A DNA stretch of 64,000 bases from JBBSGD01 sp038254435 (GTDB taxonomy: Bacteria; Actinomycetota; CADDZG01; WHSQ01), in contig JBBSGD010000001.1 of the NCBI GenBank assembly GCA_038254435.1, positions 34,738 to 98,737 on the forward strand, written 5' to 3'. The notes under the pieces were generated by a model. The model had not been told where the DNA came from. It was given only the letters and a program-made list of their open reading frames with translations, and did not search any database. Of the stretch, positions 16,988-26,593 are shown piece after piece. The position numbers were made by a program, and so were the translations under genes. Positions within the stretch are counted from its first letter, which is position 1, and the number at the start of each line of letters is the position of its first letter.

Positions 16988-18769
16988 CTAGTCGTCTACC
17001 GTGCTCTTGAGGTGCAGGACCTCGAGCTGCTCATCGTCCACCGGCGCGGGCGCTCCGGTTAGAGGGTCGAACGCGGTCTGGGTCTTGGGGAAGGCGATGA
17101 CCTCACGGATGTTCTCCTCCCCGGCCGCCAGCGCCACGATTCTGTCGATGCCCGGCGCGATGCCTCCGTGCGGCGGGACTCCGTAGCGAAAGGCGTTCAA
17201 GAGGAAGCCGAACTTCTCCTCTGCCTCTGACTCGTCGATTCCCAGCGCCCTGAACACGCGGCTTTGCATGGCGCGATCGTGGATCCTGATGCTTCCCGAC
17301 GCAAGCTCCCAGCCGTTGAGAGTGATGTCGTACGACTTGGAGATGACCCTGGCGGGGTCCGATTCCATGTACTGGAGAGTGTCCTCGACGACTCCCGTGA
17401 AGGGGTGGTGGATGGCGTCCCAGCACCCCGCCTCCTCGTCGTACTCGAACCACGGGAAATCGAGCACCCAAACAAAGCGCCAGTAGCCCGGGTCTGAGGG
17501 CGCATACTCGGGGATCAGCCCGAAGCGCGCGCCGAGACGGTTGCGCAGCGCTCCCAGCACCTTGTAGACGAGCGAGATGCGCGCGTCCGCCATTATCAAG
17601 ACGAGGTCCCCGGCACCTGCGCCCGCCGCGGCGAGCAGGTTGTCTTTCTCTTCGGCGCCGAAGAACTTCGCCAGCGGGGACTTGATCCCGTCGCCGGTCA
17701 CGCTCACCCACACAAGCCCGCCCGCGCCCAGCTCCTTGGCCTCTTCGACTATGCAATCGAGCTCCTTGCGACCAAGCTCGCCCTTGCCGGGAACGGTGAT
17801 CCCCTTGATCGCTCCGCCTGCATCAAGGACCGAGCGAAACACCTTGATTTCGGTGCGCTCGAACATTGAACCGAGGTCACGCAGCTCCAGCCCGAAGCGC
17901 ACATCGGGCTTGTCGACGCCGAAGCGTTCCATCGATTCCCGGTAGGTCAGCCGCGCAAAGCCGGATAGATCGACGCCGAGGGCGTCGCGCCACACCTGCT
18001 TGAACATGCGTTCGGTTACCTCGAGCACGTCGTCAATGTCTACAAAGGACATCTCCACATCGAGCTGGGTGAACTCGGGCTGACGGTCGGCGCGCAGGTC
18101 CTCGTCGCGAAAGCACTTGACGATCTGGTAGTAGCGGTCGAGTCCCGCCACCATGAACAGCTGCTTGAACAGCTGCGGCGACTGGGGCAGCGCGTAGAAA
18201 CCCCCGGGGTGAAGCCTGGACGGCACGAGGTAGTCGCGCGCTCCTTCGGGAGTCGAGCGCGTCAGCATCGGCGTCTCGATCTCGAGGAAGCCCTCGGCGT
18301 CGAAAAAGCGCCTTATCGAGGACATGATCGAATGACGCAGGCGCATGTTGCGCTGCATCCCCGCGCGCCTGAGGTCGATCGAGCGGTGCTTGAGGCGAAG
18401 GCTCTCATCGACATCATGGTGCTCGTCGATCTGAAACGGCGGCGTCTCCGCGACCGAGAGGATGTCGAGCTCGTCGGCTGCGACCTCGACGCGGCCCGTG
18501 CTGAGCTTGGGGTTGACGGTGCCCTCGCGCCTGCGCCTCACCTCGCCCCCCACCCTCAGCACGTACTCGCTGCGCAGGCCCTGTGCCGCGTCGTGCACGC
18601 GCACGGAGACGTCGGTCGAGAACACGACCTGCACGATCCCTGCCGCGTCTCGCAGGTCGATGAAGGTGACGCCGCCGTGGTCCCGGCGTGAGTTGACCCA
18701 GCCGCACAACGTGACCCGCGCTCCGACCTCGTCCTCGGTCACCCGCCCGCACATGTGTGATCGCATCAT
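16988..18769 (-). CDS. aspS: Aspartyl-tRNA synthetase (bacterial type)
   Basis: A class II synthetase of 593 residues charging tRNA(Asp), possibly also tRNA(Asn) if no asnS exists. An N-terminal OB fold (GRVTEDEVGARVTLCGWVNSRRDHGG) precedes the catalytic core, with motif 2 in YYQIVKCFRDEDLRADRQPEFTQLD and motif 3 near GGIAPGIDRIVAL. The bacterial GAD insertion is present (IKSPLAKFFG, LVLIMAD). An open frame continues far upstream across hisS. The true start is the ATG at 18769 that overlaps the hisS stop (ATGATG/TGA), giving the canonical MxRSHxCG start. Confidence 0.95.
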   Translation of the reverse strand: MMRSHMCGRVTEDEVGARVTLCGWVNSRRDHGGVTFIDLRDAAGIVQVVFSTDVSVRVHDAAQGLRSEYVLRVGGEVRRRREGTVNPKLSTGRVEVAADELDILSVAETPPFQIDEHHDVDESLRLKHRSIDLRRAGMQRNMRLRHSIMSSIRRFFDAEGFLEIETPMLTRSTPEGARDYLVPSRLHPGGFYALPQSPQLFKQLFMVAGLDRYYQIVKCFRDEDLRADRQPEFTQLDVEMSFVDIDDVLEVTERMFKQVWRDALGVDLSGFARLTYRESMERFGVDKPDVRFGLELRDLGSMFERTEIKVFRSVLDAGGAIKGITVPGKGELGRKELDCIVEEAKELGAGGLVWVSVTGDGIKSPLAKFFGAEEKDNLLAAAGAGAGDLVLIMADARISLVYKVLGALRNRLGARFGLIPEYAPSDPGYWRFVWVLDFPWFEYDEEAGCWDAIHHPFTGVVEDTLQYMESDPARVISKSYDITLNGWELASGSIRIHDRAMQSRVFRALGIDESEAEEKFGFLLNAFRYGVPPHGGIAPGIDRIVALAAGEENIREVIAFPKTQTAFDPLTGAPAPVDDEQLEVLHLKSTVDD

Positions 18770-20055
18770 CTTCGGGCGCTCTCCCGGCGCTTCTTCATCT
18801 CGGTAACTCTCCTTGTGACTTCCGCCAGCGGAATGCTGTGCTGGTCCCCCGCCGTCAGGTCCTTGAGCGCGGCCTCGCCGCGCGCCATCTCCTCCTCGCC
18901 CAGAATGACTGCCCAGCGCGCACCGGAGCGCGACGCGTCCTTCATCTGGCCCTTCATGCTGCGAGACGAATGGTCGAGCTCCGCGCCCAGATCCGCCCGG
19001 CGAAGCTCCACCGCCAGCTTCCACGCTGCCGCCGCCGCGGCCTCGCCCAAGGCGACGATGTAGACGTCGGTCGTCGGCCCGGTCTCGGGCGCCTCTCGTA
19101 CGAGCATCAACCTGTCGAGGCCGAGAGCGAAGCCGACCCCCGGAAGACGCGCTCCTCCCAGGGCCTCGGCGAGACCGTCGTAGCGGCCTCCCCCGCCGAT
19201 CGTGTCTTGCGAGCCGAGGCCGCTGCCGATGTACTCCCACGCGGTGCGAGTGTAGTAATCGAGCCCGCGCACGAGCCTGGCGTCGAGCTTGAAAGGAACA
19301 CCGGCATCCGTGAGGTAGCGCTGCACCGACTCGAAGTGCTCCCGGCAGGGCCCGCACAGGTGCTCGTCGATCAGCGGAGCGCCCGCCATGACGGCGCGCG
19401 TCGACTCGTCCTTGGAGTCGAAGAGGCGCAACGGGTTGACGCGCGCCCGGGCGCGGTCCTCTTCGGCCAGCTCGCCCTCCTTCCGCTCGATGTAGGCGGC
19501 GAGAACGCTCACGTAGCCCAGCCGGCAGGAGGAATCGACGTGGCCTATGGAGTTGAGGGTCAGCGTCTGCGAGGCACCGGCCGCGGCGATGAAGCGCGCA
19601 CCGACCTCGATGACCTCGGCGTCGGTGAGCGGCGCCTCGGCCCCGATCGCCTCGATGCCGAGCTGGAAGAGCTCCCGGTGGCGACCCTTCTGGGGCCGTT
19701 CCTGGCGAAACATCGCACCTGCGTAGGCCACCTTTATGGGCAGCGAGCCCCGCGCGAGAGAGTGCTCGAGCACTGCCCGCATCACCCCCGCGGTGCCCTC
19801 GGGCCGCAGCGTCAGCGAGCGCCCGCCGCGGTCGGTGAACGTGTACATCTGCTTGGCGACGACCTCGCTGTCCTGCCCCACCCCCCGGGCGAAGACCTCG
19901 GTGTGCTCGAGGATGGGCGTCTCGATGGGCTGGTAGCCGGCCCGGGCAAACGTTGCCATGGCGAGGCTGATCACCTCCGCCCGGGAACGCGACTCGGGCG
20001 GCACCTTGTCGAATGTGCCCTTGAGGGCGCGCAGAAGCTTCCTTTCTCCGGCCAT
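18766..20055 (-). CDS. hisS: Histidyl-tRNA synthetase
   Basis: A class II synthetase of 429 residues. LKGTFDKVPPESR opens the core. LTLRPEGTAGVMRA is the ATP-site segment, motif 2 is FRQERPQKGRHRE, and LVRGLDYYTRTAWEY is the histidine-specific motif. The anticodon-binding domain contains LRRADLGAELDHSSRSMKGQMKDASRSGA and the C-terminal EMARGEAALKDL. It overlaps aspS by 4 nt, the standard hisS-aspS pair, and diverges from the transketolase genes with about 100 nt between start codons. Confidence 0.96.
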   Translation of the reverse strand: MAGERKLLRALKGTFDKVPPESRSRAEVISLAMATFARAGYQPIETPILEHTEVFARGVGQDSEVVAKQMYTFTDRGGRSLTLRPEGTAGVMRAVLEHSLARGSLPIKVAYAGAMFRQERPQKGRHRELFQLGIEAIGAEAPLTDAEVIEVGARFIAAAGASQTLTLNSIGHVDSSCRLGYVSVLAAYIERKEGELAEEDRARARVNPLRLFDSKDESTRAVMAGAPLIDEHLCGPCREHFESVQRYLTDAGVPFKLDARLVRGLDYYTRTAWEYIGSGLGSQDTIGGGGRYDGLAEALGGARLPGVGFALGLDRLMLVREAPETGPTTDVYIVALGEAAAAAAWKLAVELRRADLGAELDHSSRSMKGQMKDASRSGARWAVILGEEEMARGEAALKDLTAGDQHSIPLAEVTRRVTEMKKRRESARR

Positions 20056-20154
20056 CCGGGCATCCTACGGGCGAGGGGCCGGGCCGGAGGCGGTTGACCG
20101 CCCGTGTGATTGGATAGGTCTGTAGAGGAGCCCACGGCAACTCGAGGAGGATTC

Positions 20155-20997
20155 ATGCCCGCAGCGCGCAGCGAGGACCGCTCCAAGCTGGAGCAGATCG
20201 CCCGGCGCATTCGCGCCGACATCGTCACGGCCACGACTGCGGCCGCCTCCGGCCACCCGTCGACGTCGCTGTCCATGGTCGAGCTCGTCACCGTGCTCTA
20301 TTTCGGGGGCGTGCTCCACTACGACACGACCGAGCCCCACGACCCCAGCCGGGATCGATTCATTCTCTCCAAGGGACACGGCGCTCCGGGACTGTACGCG
20401 GTCCTCGCCGAGGCCGGCTATTTCGAGAGGGCCCAGCTCACCGACTTGCGCAAGCTCGGCTCCCCCCTCGAGGGGCATCCCAACATGTGCCGCCTCGCCG
20501 GGGTTGAGGCATCTACCGGGTCGCTCGGGCAAGGCCTGTCGCAAGGAATCGGGCACGCGCTTGCCGCGCGGCTCGATGACAGCGACTATCGCGTCTACGT
20601 GATGACCGGCGACGGGGAGCTCGAGGAGGGGCAGGTCTGGGAGGCTGCCATGTACGCGGGCAACCACGAGCTGAGCAACCTGACGCTGATCGTCGATCAC
20701 AACGGCTACCAGCAAACGGACTCGGTCGAGCACGTTCAACCTCTCGACCCCCTCGACCAGAAGTTCGCTGCATTCGGCTGGGCGACGCGGACCATCGACG
20801 GTCATTCGCTGGGCGAAGTCGCGGACGCATTCGCGTGGGCCCGGGACGTTCAGGACAAGCCGCAGGCCATCGTCGCGCGTACGGTCAAAGGCAAGGGCGT
20901 TTCGCTGCTCGAGGCCGAGCCGGGCAAGTGGCACGGCAAGCCGATCCCCAAGGACGAAGAAGCCAAGGCACTGCAAGAGATTGGAGCCGCGACATGA
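20155..20997 (+). CDS. Transketolase, N-terminal (ThDP pyrophosphate-binding) subunit
   Basis: The first half of a split transketolase (280 residues) of the pentose phosphate pathway. Motifs: AAASGHPSTSLSMVEL, DRFILSKGHGAPGLYAVLAEAGYF, GSLGQGLSQGIGHALAARL, and the ThDP-binding GDGELEEGQVWEA with LTLIVDHNGYQ. CTCGAGGAGG lies just before ATG 20155, so this start is preferred over an upstream frame at 20110. The stop overlaps the next subunit by 4 nt. Two-gene transketolases are common in archaea, clostridia and some actinobacteria; the pair would form a heterotetramer. Confidence 0.93.
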   Translation: MPAARSEDRSKLEQIARRIRADIVTATTAAASGHPSTSLSMVELVTVLYFGGVLHYDTTEPHDPSRDRFILSKGHGAPGLYAVLAEAGYFERAQLTDLRKLGSPLEGHPNMCRLAGVEASTGSLGQGLSQGIGHALAARLDDSDYRVYVMTGDGELEEGQVWEAAMYAGNHELSNLTLIVDHNGYQQTDSVEHVQPLDPLDQKFAAFGWATRTIDGHSLGEVADAFAWARDVQDKPQAIVARTVKGKGVSLLEAEPGKWHGKPIPKDEEAKALQEIGAAT

Positions 20998-21959
20998 GCT
21001 TCGGTTTGAGCCGCATCAAGCTCGACGAGGGAGCCTCGACGCGCGCCGCATTCGGAGAGACGCTGGCCGAGCTCGGCTCCGACGAGCGCATCGTCGTGAT
21101 CGACGGAGATGTCAACAACTCAACCTACACGAACAAGTTCAAGGGCAAGTATCCGGAGCGCTTCTTCAACGTGGGCATCGCAGAATCCAACCTCGTCGGA
21201 ATAGCCGCCGGCTTTGCGGCATGCGGCCGCATCCCCGTAGCGTCTTCGTTTTCGACGTTCCTGATGTCCAACGCGTTCGACCAGATACGCATGTCGGTAG
21301 CCTTTCCGAACCTCAACGTCAAGCTCGTCGGCACCCACGCCGGCATCTCCATCGGCGAGGACGGCCCCTCCCAGATGGCGATCGAGGACATCGCCCTGGC
21401 GTGCGCCTTGCCCGGCTTCACGGTCATAGTTCCCGCCGACGGTCCCAGCACGTCGGCGGCTACCATGGCGATGATCGAAAGGGAGGGACCCGCATTCATG
21501 CGCTGTGGGCGACCCAACGTCCCGGTAATTTACGACGATCCCTCGAAGTTCAAGCTGGGGAAAGCGACGACGATAAGAGACGGCGACGAGGTCACGATCA
21601 TCGCCAATGGGATCATGGTCGCTATGGCGCTCGATGCGGCCGAAGCCCTCGATTCGGAGGGAGTCTCTGCACGCGTGCTCGACATGCACACGGTCAAGCC
21701 GGTCGACAAGGCAGCGATCGAGCGCGCCGCCAACGAGACCAACGGGATAGTCGTTGCCGAGGAACACCTCGCCTACGGGGGCCTCGGGTCGACGGTTGCG
21801 ATGGTTGTGGGCGAACGCAAGCCGGCTCGCATGGCGTTCGTCGACCTCGGGGACACCTATGCGACGTCCGGGAAGCCGGACGAGCTGCTTACCCAGTACG
21901 GCCTGACGCCGGACGCCATCCTCGACGCGGCCCGCAGGGTGCTAAAGGACCGCGACTAG
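20994..21959 (+). CDS. Transketolase, C-terminal (pyrimidine-binding) subunit
   Basis: The second half of the split transketolase (321 residues), translationally coupled to the N-terminal half (ATGA). It has TRAAFGETLAELGSDERIVVIDGD, FNVGIAESNLVGIAAGFA (containing the Glu that activates ThDP), and GTHAGISIGEDGPSQMAIED. The C-terminal domain has VLDMHTVKPVDKAAI and VVAEEHLAYGGLGSTVA. An in-frame extension upstream to 20835 lies wholly inside the first subunit and is rejected. It ends 63 nt before the convergent dtd gene. Confidence 0.94.
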   Translation: MSFGLSRIKLDEGASTRAAFGETLAELGSDERIVVIDGDVNNSTYTNKFKGKYPERFFNVGIAESNLVGIAAGFAACGRIPVASSFSTFLMSNAFDQIRMSVAFPNLNVKLVGTHAGISIGEDGPSQMAIEDIALACALPGFTVIVPADGPSTSAATMAMIEREGPAFMRCGRPNVPVIYDDPSKFKLGKATTIRDGDEVTIIANGIMVAMALDAAEALDSEGVSARVLDMHTVKPVDKAAIERAANETNGIVVAEEHLAYGGLGSTVAMVVGERKPARMAFVDLGDTYATSGKPDELLTQYGLTPDAILDAARRVLKDRD

Positions 21960-22022
21960 CCGAGCTTCAGCGACGACTGGGTGGTAGGCGGTCAAATACG
22001 CGCGTATGCACCCACTCGGCGT

Positions 22023-22472
22023 TTAAAAGGTCTTGTCGGAGTCGAGGAGGATGGTCACCGGCCCGTCGTTGACCAGGCCGACGTCCATATGCGCGCCGAA
22101 GACACCGGTTGCGCAGCGCACCCCTGCGGAGGCAACCGCGCCGGCAACCTCTTCATAGAGGCGCTGCGCTTCGGGACCCTGTGCGGCCATGACGAAGGAG
22201 GGACGCTTACCTTTGCGCGCGTCGCCGTAGAGCGTGAACTGTGGCACCACCAGGGCCTCCCCTTTCACCTCGAGCAGTGAGAGGTTCATCCGGCCGGAGT
22301 CGTCGGGAAAGATGCGCAGCCCACAGACCTTGTCCCTCATCCAGGCGACCTCCCGGCCCGTATCGTGCGGTGCGATTGCCAGCAGGACTACCAGCCCGGC
22401 TTCGATCTCGCCTACCGTCTCCCCGCCGACGGTGACCGACGCACAGGTCACCCGCTGCAACACGGCCCTCAC
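22023..22472 (-). CDS. dtd: D-aminoacyl-tRNA deacylase
   Basis: A 149-residue enzyme that hydrolyses D-amino acids (and Gly from tRNA(Ala)) off mischarged tRNAs. MRAVLQRVTCASVTVGG is the canonical start. VPQFTLYGDARKGKRPSF holds the Thr-containing catalytic loop (SQFTL in most homologues; Ser is replaced by Pro here). NDGPVTILLDS is the NxGPVT motif that enforces chirality. Translation most likely begins at GTG 22472, overlapping the stop of the upstream penicillin-binding protein. A longer frame reaching 22895 runs inside that gene and is rejected. Confidence 0.93.
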   Translation of the reverse strand: MRAVLQRVTCASVTVGGETVGEIEAGLVVLLAIAPHDTGREVAWMRDKVCGLRIFPDDSGRMNLSLLEVKGEALVVPQFTLYGDARKGKRPSFVMAAQGPEAQRLYEEVAGAVASAGVRCATGVFGAHMDVGLVNDGPVTILLDSDKTF

Positions 22473-24229
22473 GGAGCGAGAGGCAGAACACGCTCGAGGA
22501 TGGAGCGCGCCAGAGGCGCCGCTACCACACCGCCCACGCCCCCAAACTCCACCACCACCGACACCGCTACCTTGGGCGCCGGCGCCGGCGCGAACGCAAC
22601 GAACCACGCGTGGTCCTTGATCTTGCCGTTGACGCTGATCTCCGCAGTGCCCGTCTTGCCGGCCACGTCCACGCCCGTTATCTGCGCGGCCGTTCCGGTT
22701 CCGCCCTGCACCACCGCTTGCATCATGGAGGTCATCTCGGCGGCCACCTTGCCGGGCACGACCCGCCGGGAGTCCTTGGGCTGCTCGGTCGCGATACGCG
22801 GGCTCATGCGAACTCCGTTGTCGGCGATGGTGGCCGCGACGCTCGCCATCTGAAGCGGAGTGGCGAGGTCCTGTGCCTGTCCCACAGATCCCCACAACAG
22901 GTCTCCGAGATCGGCGGCCTTGGGGTAGGACGAGGTGGCTGCCTCGAGGCGGGGGCTCGGGGCTGTGTTGAAACCGAATCTGGTCGCATAGCGATGGAGA
23001 CGTGAGGCCCCCAGCTTCTCCGCGACCTGGGCAAACGCCGTGTTGACACTGTACTTGAGAGCGTCGGCAAAGGTGAGGCTGGTGAAGCTCTCGGACTCGA
23101 AGTTGCGCACGCCCTTGTATTCCTTGGGCCCGCTGAGGATCGTGGCGGGCGTCACCACGCCGGTAGCGAGGGCCGCGCTGCCGGTGACGATCTTCATCGA
23201 AGACCCCGGTGGGTAGAGGCCCGACAGAGCGCGGTTGAAGGGATGGATGTCGGTAGATCCGACGTAGTTGTTGGGGTCGAACGGCGCCGAGGACACCACG
23301 GCAAGCAAATCTCCGGTGAGCGGGCTCATCACCACGGCACCGCCGACAGTGCTGCCGTAAGCGGCTTCTGCAGCGTGCTGCACCGGCATATCCAGAGTGC
23401 TGTGGACCGGGCGCCCCGCGCGGCCATGCTTAGTCCCCAGCGTGGCGAGCTTCTTGCCGCCCCTGCCCGTCACCTGCAGACGCTGCAAAGGCGTCCCGGC
23501 GAGACGGGCATTGTAGGCACCTTCGATTCCGGACGCGCCGACCAGTGTGCCCTTCTCGTAATAGGAGGGAAGCTCGGCCGGGCGGTCGGCGCTCACCTTC
23601 CCGAGATGACCGACCGTGCTGCCGCCCACCGGGCCATAGGGATAGGTGCGCCCCAGCCCCACGCCCCGTGCCAGGACGCGTCCGTCCCGGTCGACGATCC
23701 GGGCGCGCGGCGGCCATTTGTAGGTCACCGAAAAACCGCGCGCTCCCTTGATGCCCGGCCACAGAGCGCCCCTCGTCCAGGCAACCGCCCAGCGGTCGTC
23801 CTTGCTCGAGTAGCGAAGGGTGAGGTTGCCCGATAGGTGCACGGGGGCCGAGGCAGCCGCCGAACGGAATGTCACCTCGTAGGGAACCCGCGTGTCGATC
23901 ACCTGCCCGGGCGAGGGCGATGCGCTCGGGGCGGGCTGAGGGACCTCGCCGGTTTGCTTCACGCTCAGAGAGGTGATGCGCCCCGCCGCGCGCTCGTGCT
24001 TCAGCCACCGCTCCAAGCGCTGCGCGCTCCAGCGTGCGCGAGTTCGCTTATCGAGCAGCGCGGCGATGGCCTTGCCATCGGATGCGTTGAGGGCCTTCAC
24101 GAAGGAGCCGGCGGCGTCCCCGGCCGAGGGAAGCGAGTATCCGCCCTGGGTGCACGATGCTGTGATCATGCACAGAGCCGTCACCAGCGACAGCCGTGCT
24201 GCCCCCCCATTGATGCTCGCTCTCCTCAC
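22469..24229 (-). CDS. Class B penicillin-binding protein, lipoprotein with NTF2-like N-domain
   Basis: A D,D-transpeptidase of 586 residues that cross-links peptidoglycan at the cell surface. Residues 1-26 form a lipoprotein signal (hydrophobic core, lipobox ITASC) in place of the usual transmembrane anchor. Residues about 35-150 resemble the MecA_N/NTF2-like domain (FVKALNASDGKAIAALL). The PBP dimerisation region follows, then transpeptidase motifs SxxK in PPGSSMKIVT, SxN in YSVNTAF and KTG in VAGKTGTAEI. All three are intact. The low-affinity PBP2a-like architecture is known in actinobacteria and firmicutes. It starts 3 nt after the rel stop and is coupled to dtd. Confidence 0.9.
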   Translation of the reverse strand: MRRASINGGAARLSLVTALCMITASCTQGGYSLPSAGDAAGSFVKALNASDGKAIAALLDKRTRARWSAQRLERWLKHERAAGRITSLSVKQTGEVPQPAPSASPSPGQVIDTRVPYEVTFRSAAASAPVHLSGNLTLRYSSKDDRWAVAWTRGALWPGIKGARGFSVTYKWPPRARIVDRDGRVLARGVGLGRTYPYGPVGGSTVGHLGKVSADRPAELPSYYEKGTLVGASGIEGAYNARLAGTPLQRLQVTGRGGKKLATLGTKHGRAGRPVHSTLDMPVQHAAEAAYGSTVGGAVVMSPLTGDLLAVVSSAPFDPNNYVGSTDIHPFNRALSGLYPPGSSMKIVTGSAALATGVVTPATILSGPKEYKGVRNFESESFTSLTFADALKYSVNTAFAQVAEKLGASRLHRYATRFGFNTAPSPRLEAATSSYPKAADLGDLLWGSVGQAQDLATPLQMASVAATIADNGVRMSPRIATEQPKDSRRVVPGKVAAEMTSMMQAVVQGGTGTAAQITGVDVAGKTGTAEISVNGKIKDHAWFVAFAPAPAPKVAVSVVVEFGGVGGVVAAPLARSILERVLPLAP

Positions 24230-24232
24230 GGT

Positions 24233-26518
24233 CTACGAACGCGCCGCCGAGGGAACGATGCGATAGGCGTCGAACACGGAATCGATGTTTCTCACCGTCT
24301 TTATGACATGCTCCAGGTGTGCGGGGTCGGCGAGCTCGAAGGCGAACGTAAGGGCAGCGATTCCATCCTTGCCCGTGCGAGAGCTAGACGAAACGATCTG
24401 CAGACCATGATCCGAGATCGCCGAGGTCACGTCCCGTAGCAGCTTGGTCCGATCAAGCGCCTCGATTTGAATAGCAGCCATGAAGGTTGATCGCTGGCGG
24501 TTGTCCCACCACACCTCCGTCATGCGCCCCACCTCGCCCGACTCGAGCACGTGGGCATTCGGACAGTCCTTGCGGTGCACCGAGACTCCCCGTCCGCGTG
24601 TGAGGAACCCGACGATGGGATCCCCGGGCACGGGAGTACAGCAGAGCGCCAGCCTCACGAGAAGGTCGTCGTGCCCCTCAACGATCACTCCCTTACCGCG
24701 CGGCCGGGCCGCTCGCTTGCGCCGCGTCGTCTGCTCGGTTACCTCGTCGGCCTCTTCTTCCTCCTCCTGCGGTTCAAACAGTCTGATGACACGGCTTGCC
24801 ACCGACTGCGTTGACAGCTTGCCCTCGCCCACGGCGACATGCAGCGCATCGAGGTCCGCGTAGTGGAGCTCGTCTGCGATCTGGGCCAGGAGCCCCGACT
24901 TGGTCACCTTCTTCACCGGCAGCCCTTGCTTGCGCAGCGCGCCCATGAGGGCATCGCGGCCCTGGGCGAGCGCGTCCTCGCGGCGCTCTCGTGCGAACCA
25001 CTGGCGAATCTTGTTGCGGGCGCGCGGGGTCTTGACTATCTGCAACCAGTCTCGTGATGGGGACGCCGATCCCTTCGAGCTGATGACCTCCACTGAGTCC
25101 CCCGAGACAAGCTCATGGCTCAGCGCCACGAGCCTTCCGTTGACGCGTGCCCCCACCGTCCGGTGTCCCACCTCTGTGTGGATGCCATAGGCGAAGTCGA
25201 TCGGTGTCGCGCCGCGCGGCATGTCGAGGACGTCGCCCTTGGGAGTAAAGACGAACACCTCGTCCGAGTAGAGATCGATCTTGAGGGACTCCATGAAGTC
25301 CTTGGGGTCCGCCGACTCCCGCTGCCAGTCCATCATGCGCTGGAGCCATGCGATCTCTTGCTCGGACACTTTCCCGCGCCGCTGCTCCTTGTAGAGCCAG
25401 TGGGCGGCGATGCCGAACTCGGCGGCCCTGTGCATCTCAGTAGTCCGGATCTGAATCTCCATCGGGCGCCCGGAGTTGCTTCTCACCGTGGTGTGAAGCG
25501 ACTGGTACATGTTGAACTTGGGCATTGCGATGTAGTCCTTGAACCGCCCCGGGACCGGGGTGTAGAGAGTGTGCAGCGCGCCGAGAGCCCCGTAGCAGTC
25601 CCTTACCGAATCGACGACGACACGGATCCCGACGAGATCGAAGATCTCATCGAACTGGCGGCCGCGCAGCACGATCTTCTCGTAAATCGAATAGAGGTGC
25701 TTGGGACGCCCGGAGACCTGAGACTTGATCTTGACCTCGCGCAGCTTGCCTCGTATCTCCTCGGCCACGTCCTCGAGAACCTTCTGGCGCTCGGGCTGAC
25801 GCTGGTGCACCAGGGCGTCGATCTCCTCGAAGCGCTTCGGATGCAGCGTCTTGAAGGCGTGATCCTCGAGCTCCCACTTGATGGCGTACATGCCGAGCCT
25901 GTGTGCCAGCGGGGCATAGATCTCGAGCGTCTCGCGCGCGATCATCTTGCGCTTGGCGGGCTCGAGGGGAGCCAGCGTGCGCATGTTGTGGAGCCGGTCG
26001 GCGATCTTGATCAGCAGCACCCTCACATCGCGCGCTGTCGCGATGATCATCTTGCGCAGGTTCTCGGCCCTGCTCTGCTCCGGCGAGCGGAACCGGATCT
26101 TGTCGAGCTTGGTGACGCCGTCGATGAGCGCTGCGATGTCGAAGCCCATGGCCGACTCGACCTCGGCCAGGGTGACTTCCGTGTCCTCGACCGCATCGTG
26201 CAGCAGCCCCGCTGCGACCGTAATCTCGTCGAGCCCGATCTCGGCAAGGACCAGCGCGACGCCCAGCGGGTGGGTAATGAAGGGGTCGCCCGACTTGCGA
26301 AACTGGCCCCTGTGCGACGCCTCGGCGATTTCGAAGGCGCGTTCTATCGGCTTCGTGTCGCCCTTGGGCCTGCGCACCCGGAACTCTCTGAGGACCGGCT
26401 CGAGCAACGGATCGGTGCTCTGGCGCGCGGGCCGCACCTTCTTGAGCACGGCCTTGACCCCCTTGCTGCCGCCGGTGGCGACCTGCGCCTCCGCGCTGCG
26501 ATCCTCGATCGAGCCCAT
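24233..26518 (-). CDS. rel: Bifunctional (p)ppGpp synthetase/hydrolase (Rel)
   Basis: A long RelA/SpoT-family protein of 761 residues controlling the stringent response. The N-terminal HD hydrolase is intact (THPLGVALVLAE, AAGLLHDAVEDT, RLHNMRTL). The synthetase domain shows GRFKDYIAMPKFNMYQSLHTTV; the RxKD form is typical of bifunctional Rel enzymes and not E. coli RelA. A TGS domain (VFVFTPKGDVLDMPRGATPIDFAYGIH), a zinc-finger-like CCTPVPGD region and a C-terminal ACT domain (IEALDRTKLLRDVTSAISDHGL) follow. A single Rel is normal for actinobacteria. Confidence 0.95.
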   Translation of the reverse strand: MGSIEDRSAEAQVATGGSKGVKAVLKKVRPARQSTDPLLEPVLREFRVRRPKGDTKPIERAFEIAEASHRGQFRKSGDPFITHPLGVALVLAEIGLDEITVAAGLLHDAVEDTEVTLAEVESAMGFDIAALIDGVTKLDKIRFRSPEQSRAENLRKMIIATARDVRVLLIKIADRLHNMRTLAPLEPAKRKMIARETLEIYAPLAHRLGMYAIKWELEDHAFKTLHPKRFEEIDALVHQRQPERQKVLEDVAEEIRGKLREVKIKSQVSGRPKHLYSIYEKIVLRGRQFDEIFDLVGIRVVVDSVRDCYGALGALHTLYTPVPGRFKDYIAMPKFNMYQSLHTTVRSNSGRPMEIQIRTTEMHRAAEFGIAAHWLYKEQRRGKVSEQEIAWLQRMMDWQRESADPKDFMESLKIDLYSDEVFVFTPKGDVLDMPRGATPIDFAYGIHTEVGHRTVGARVNGRLVALSHELVSGDSVEVISSKGSASPSRDWLQIVKTPRARNKIRQWFARERREDALAQGRDALMGALRKQGLPVKKVTKSGLLAQIADELHYADLDALHVAVGEGKLSTQSVASRVIRLFEPQEEEEEADEVTEQTTRRKRAARPRGKGVIVEGHDDLLVRLALCCTPVPGDPIVGFLTRGRGVSVHRKDCPNAHVLESGEVGRMTEVWWDNRQRSTFMAAIQIEALDRTKLLRDVTSAISDHGLQIVSSSSRTGKDGIAALTFAFELADPAHLEHVIKTVRNIDSVFDAYRIVPSAARS

Positions 26519-26593
26519 ACGTCATTGTAAGAGCGGAATGCGCCGATCCTCGGCGCGTTGCGGCCCGCGGCGGACCGCGGTGCCCTCTCGAGA

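Noticed and set aside
18757..20097. 446-codon plus-strand frame
   Set aside because: It is the complement of hisS, which has all class II motifs.
18770..20140. Apparent 1050-residue fusion upstream of aspS
   Set aside because: The extra N-terminal part is the wrong frame of hisS (Arg/Gly-rich). aspS begins at the ATGA overlap at 18769.
21960..22022. Possible terminator between transketolase and dtd
   Set aside because: Pairing is interrupted (GCCGAG/CTCGGC and GGGTG/CACCC with large gaps) and there is no T-tract.
25115..26530. 471-codon plus-strand frame
   Set aside because: It is antisense to rel, with no start context and no motifs.
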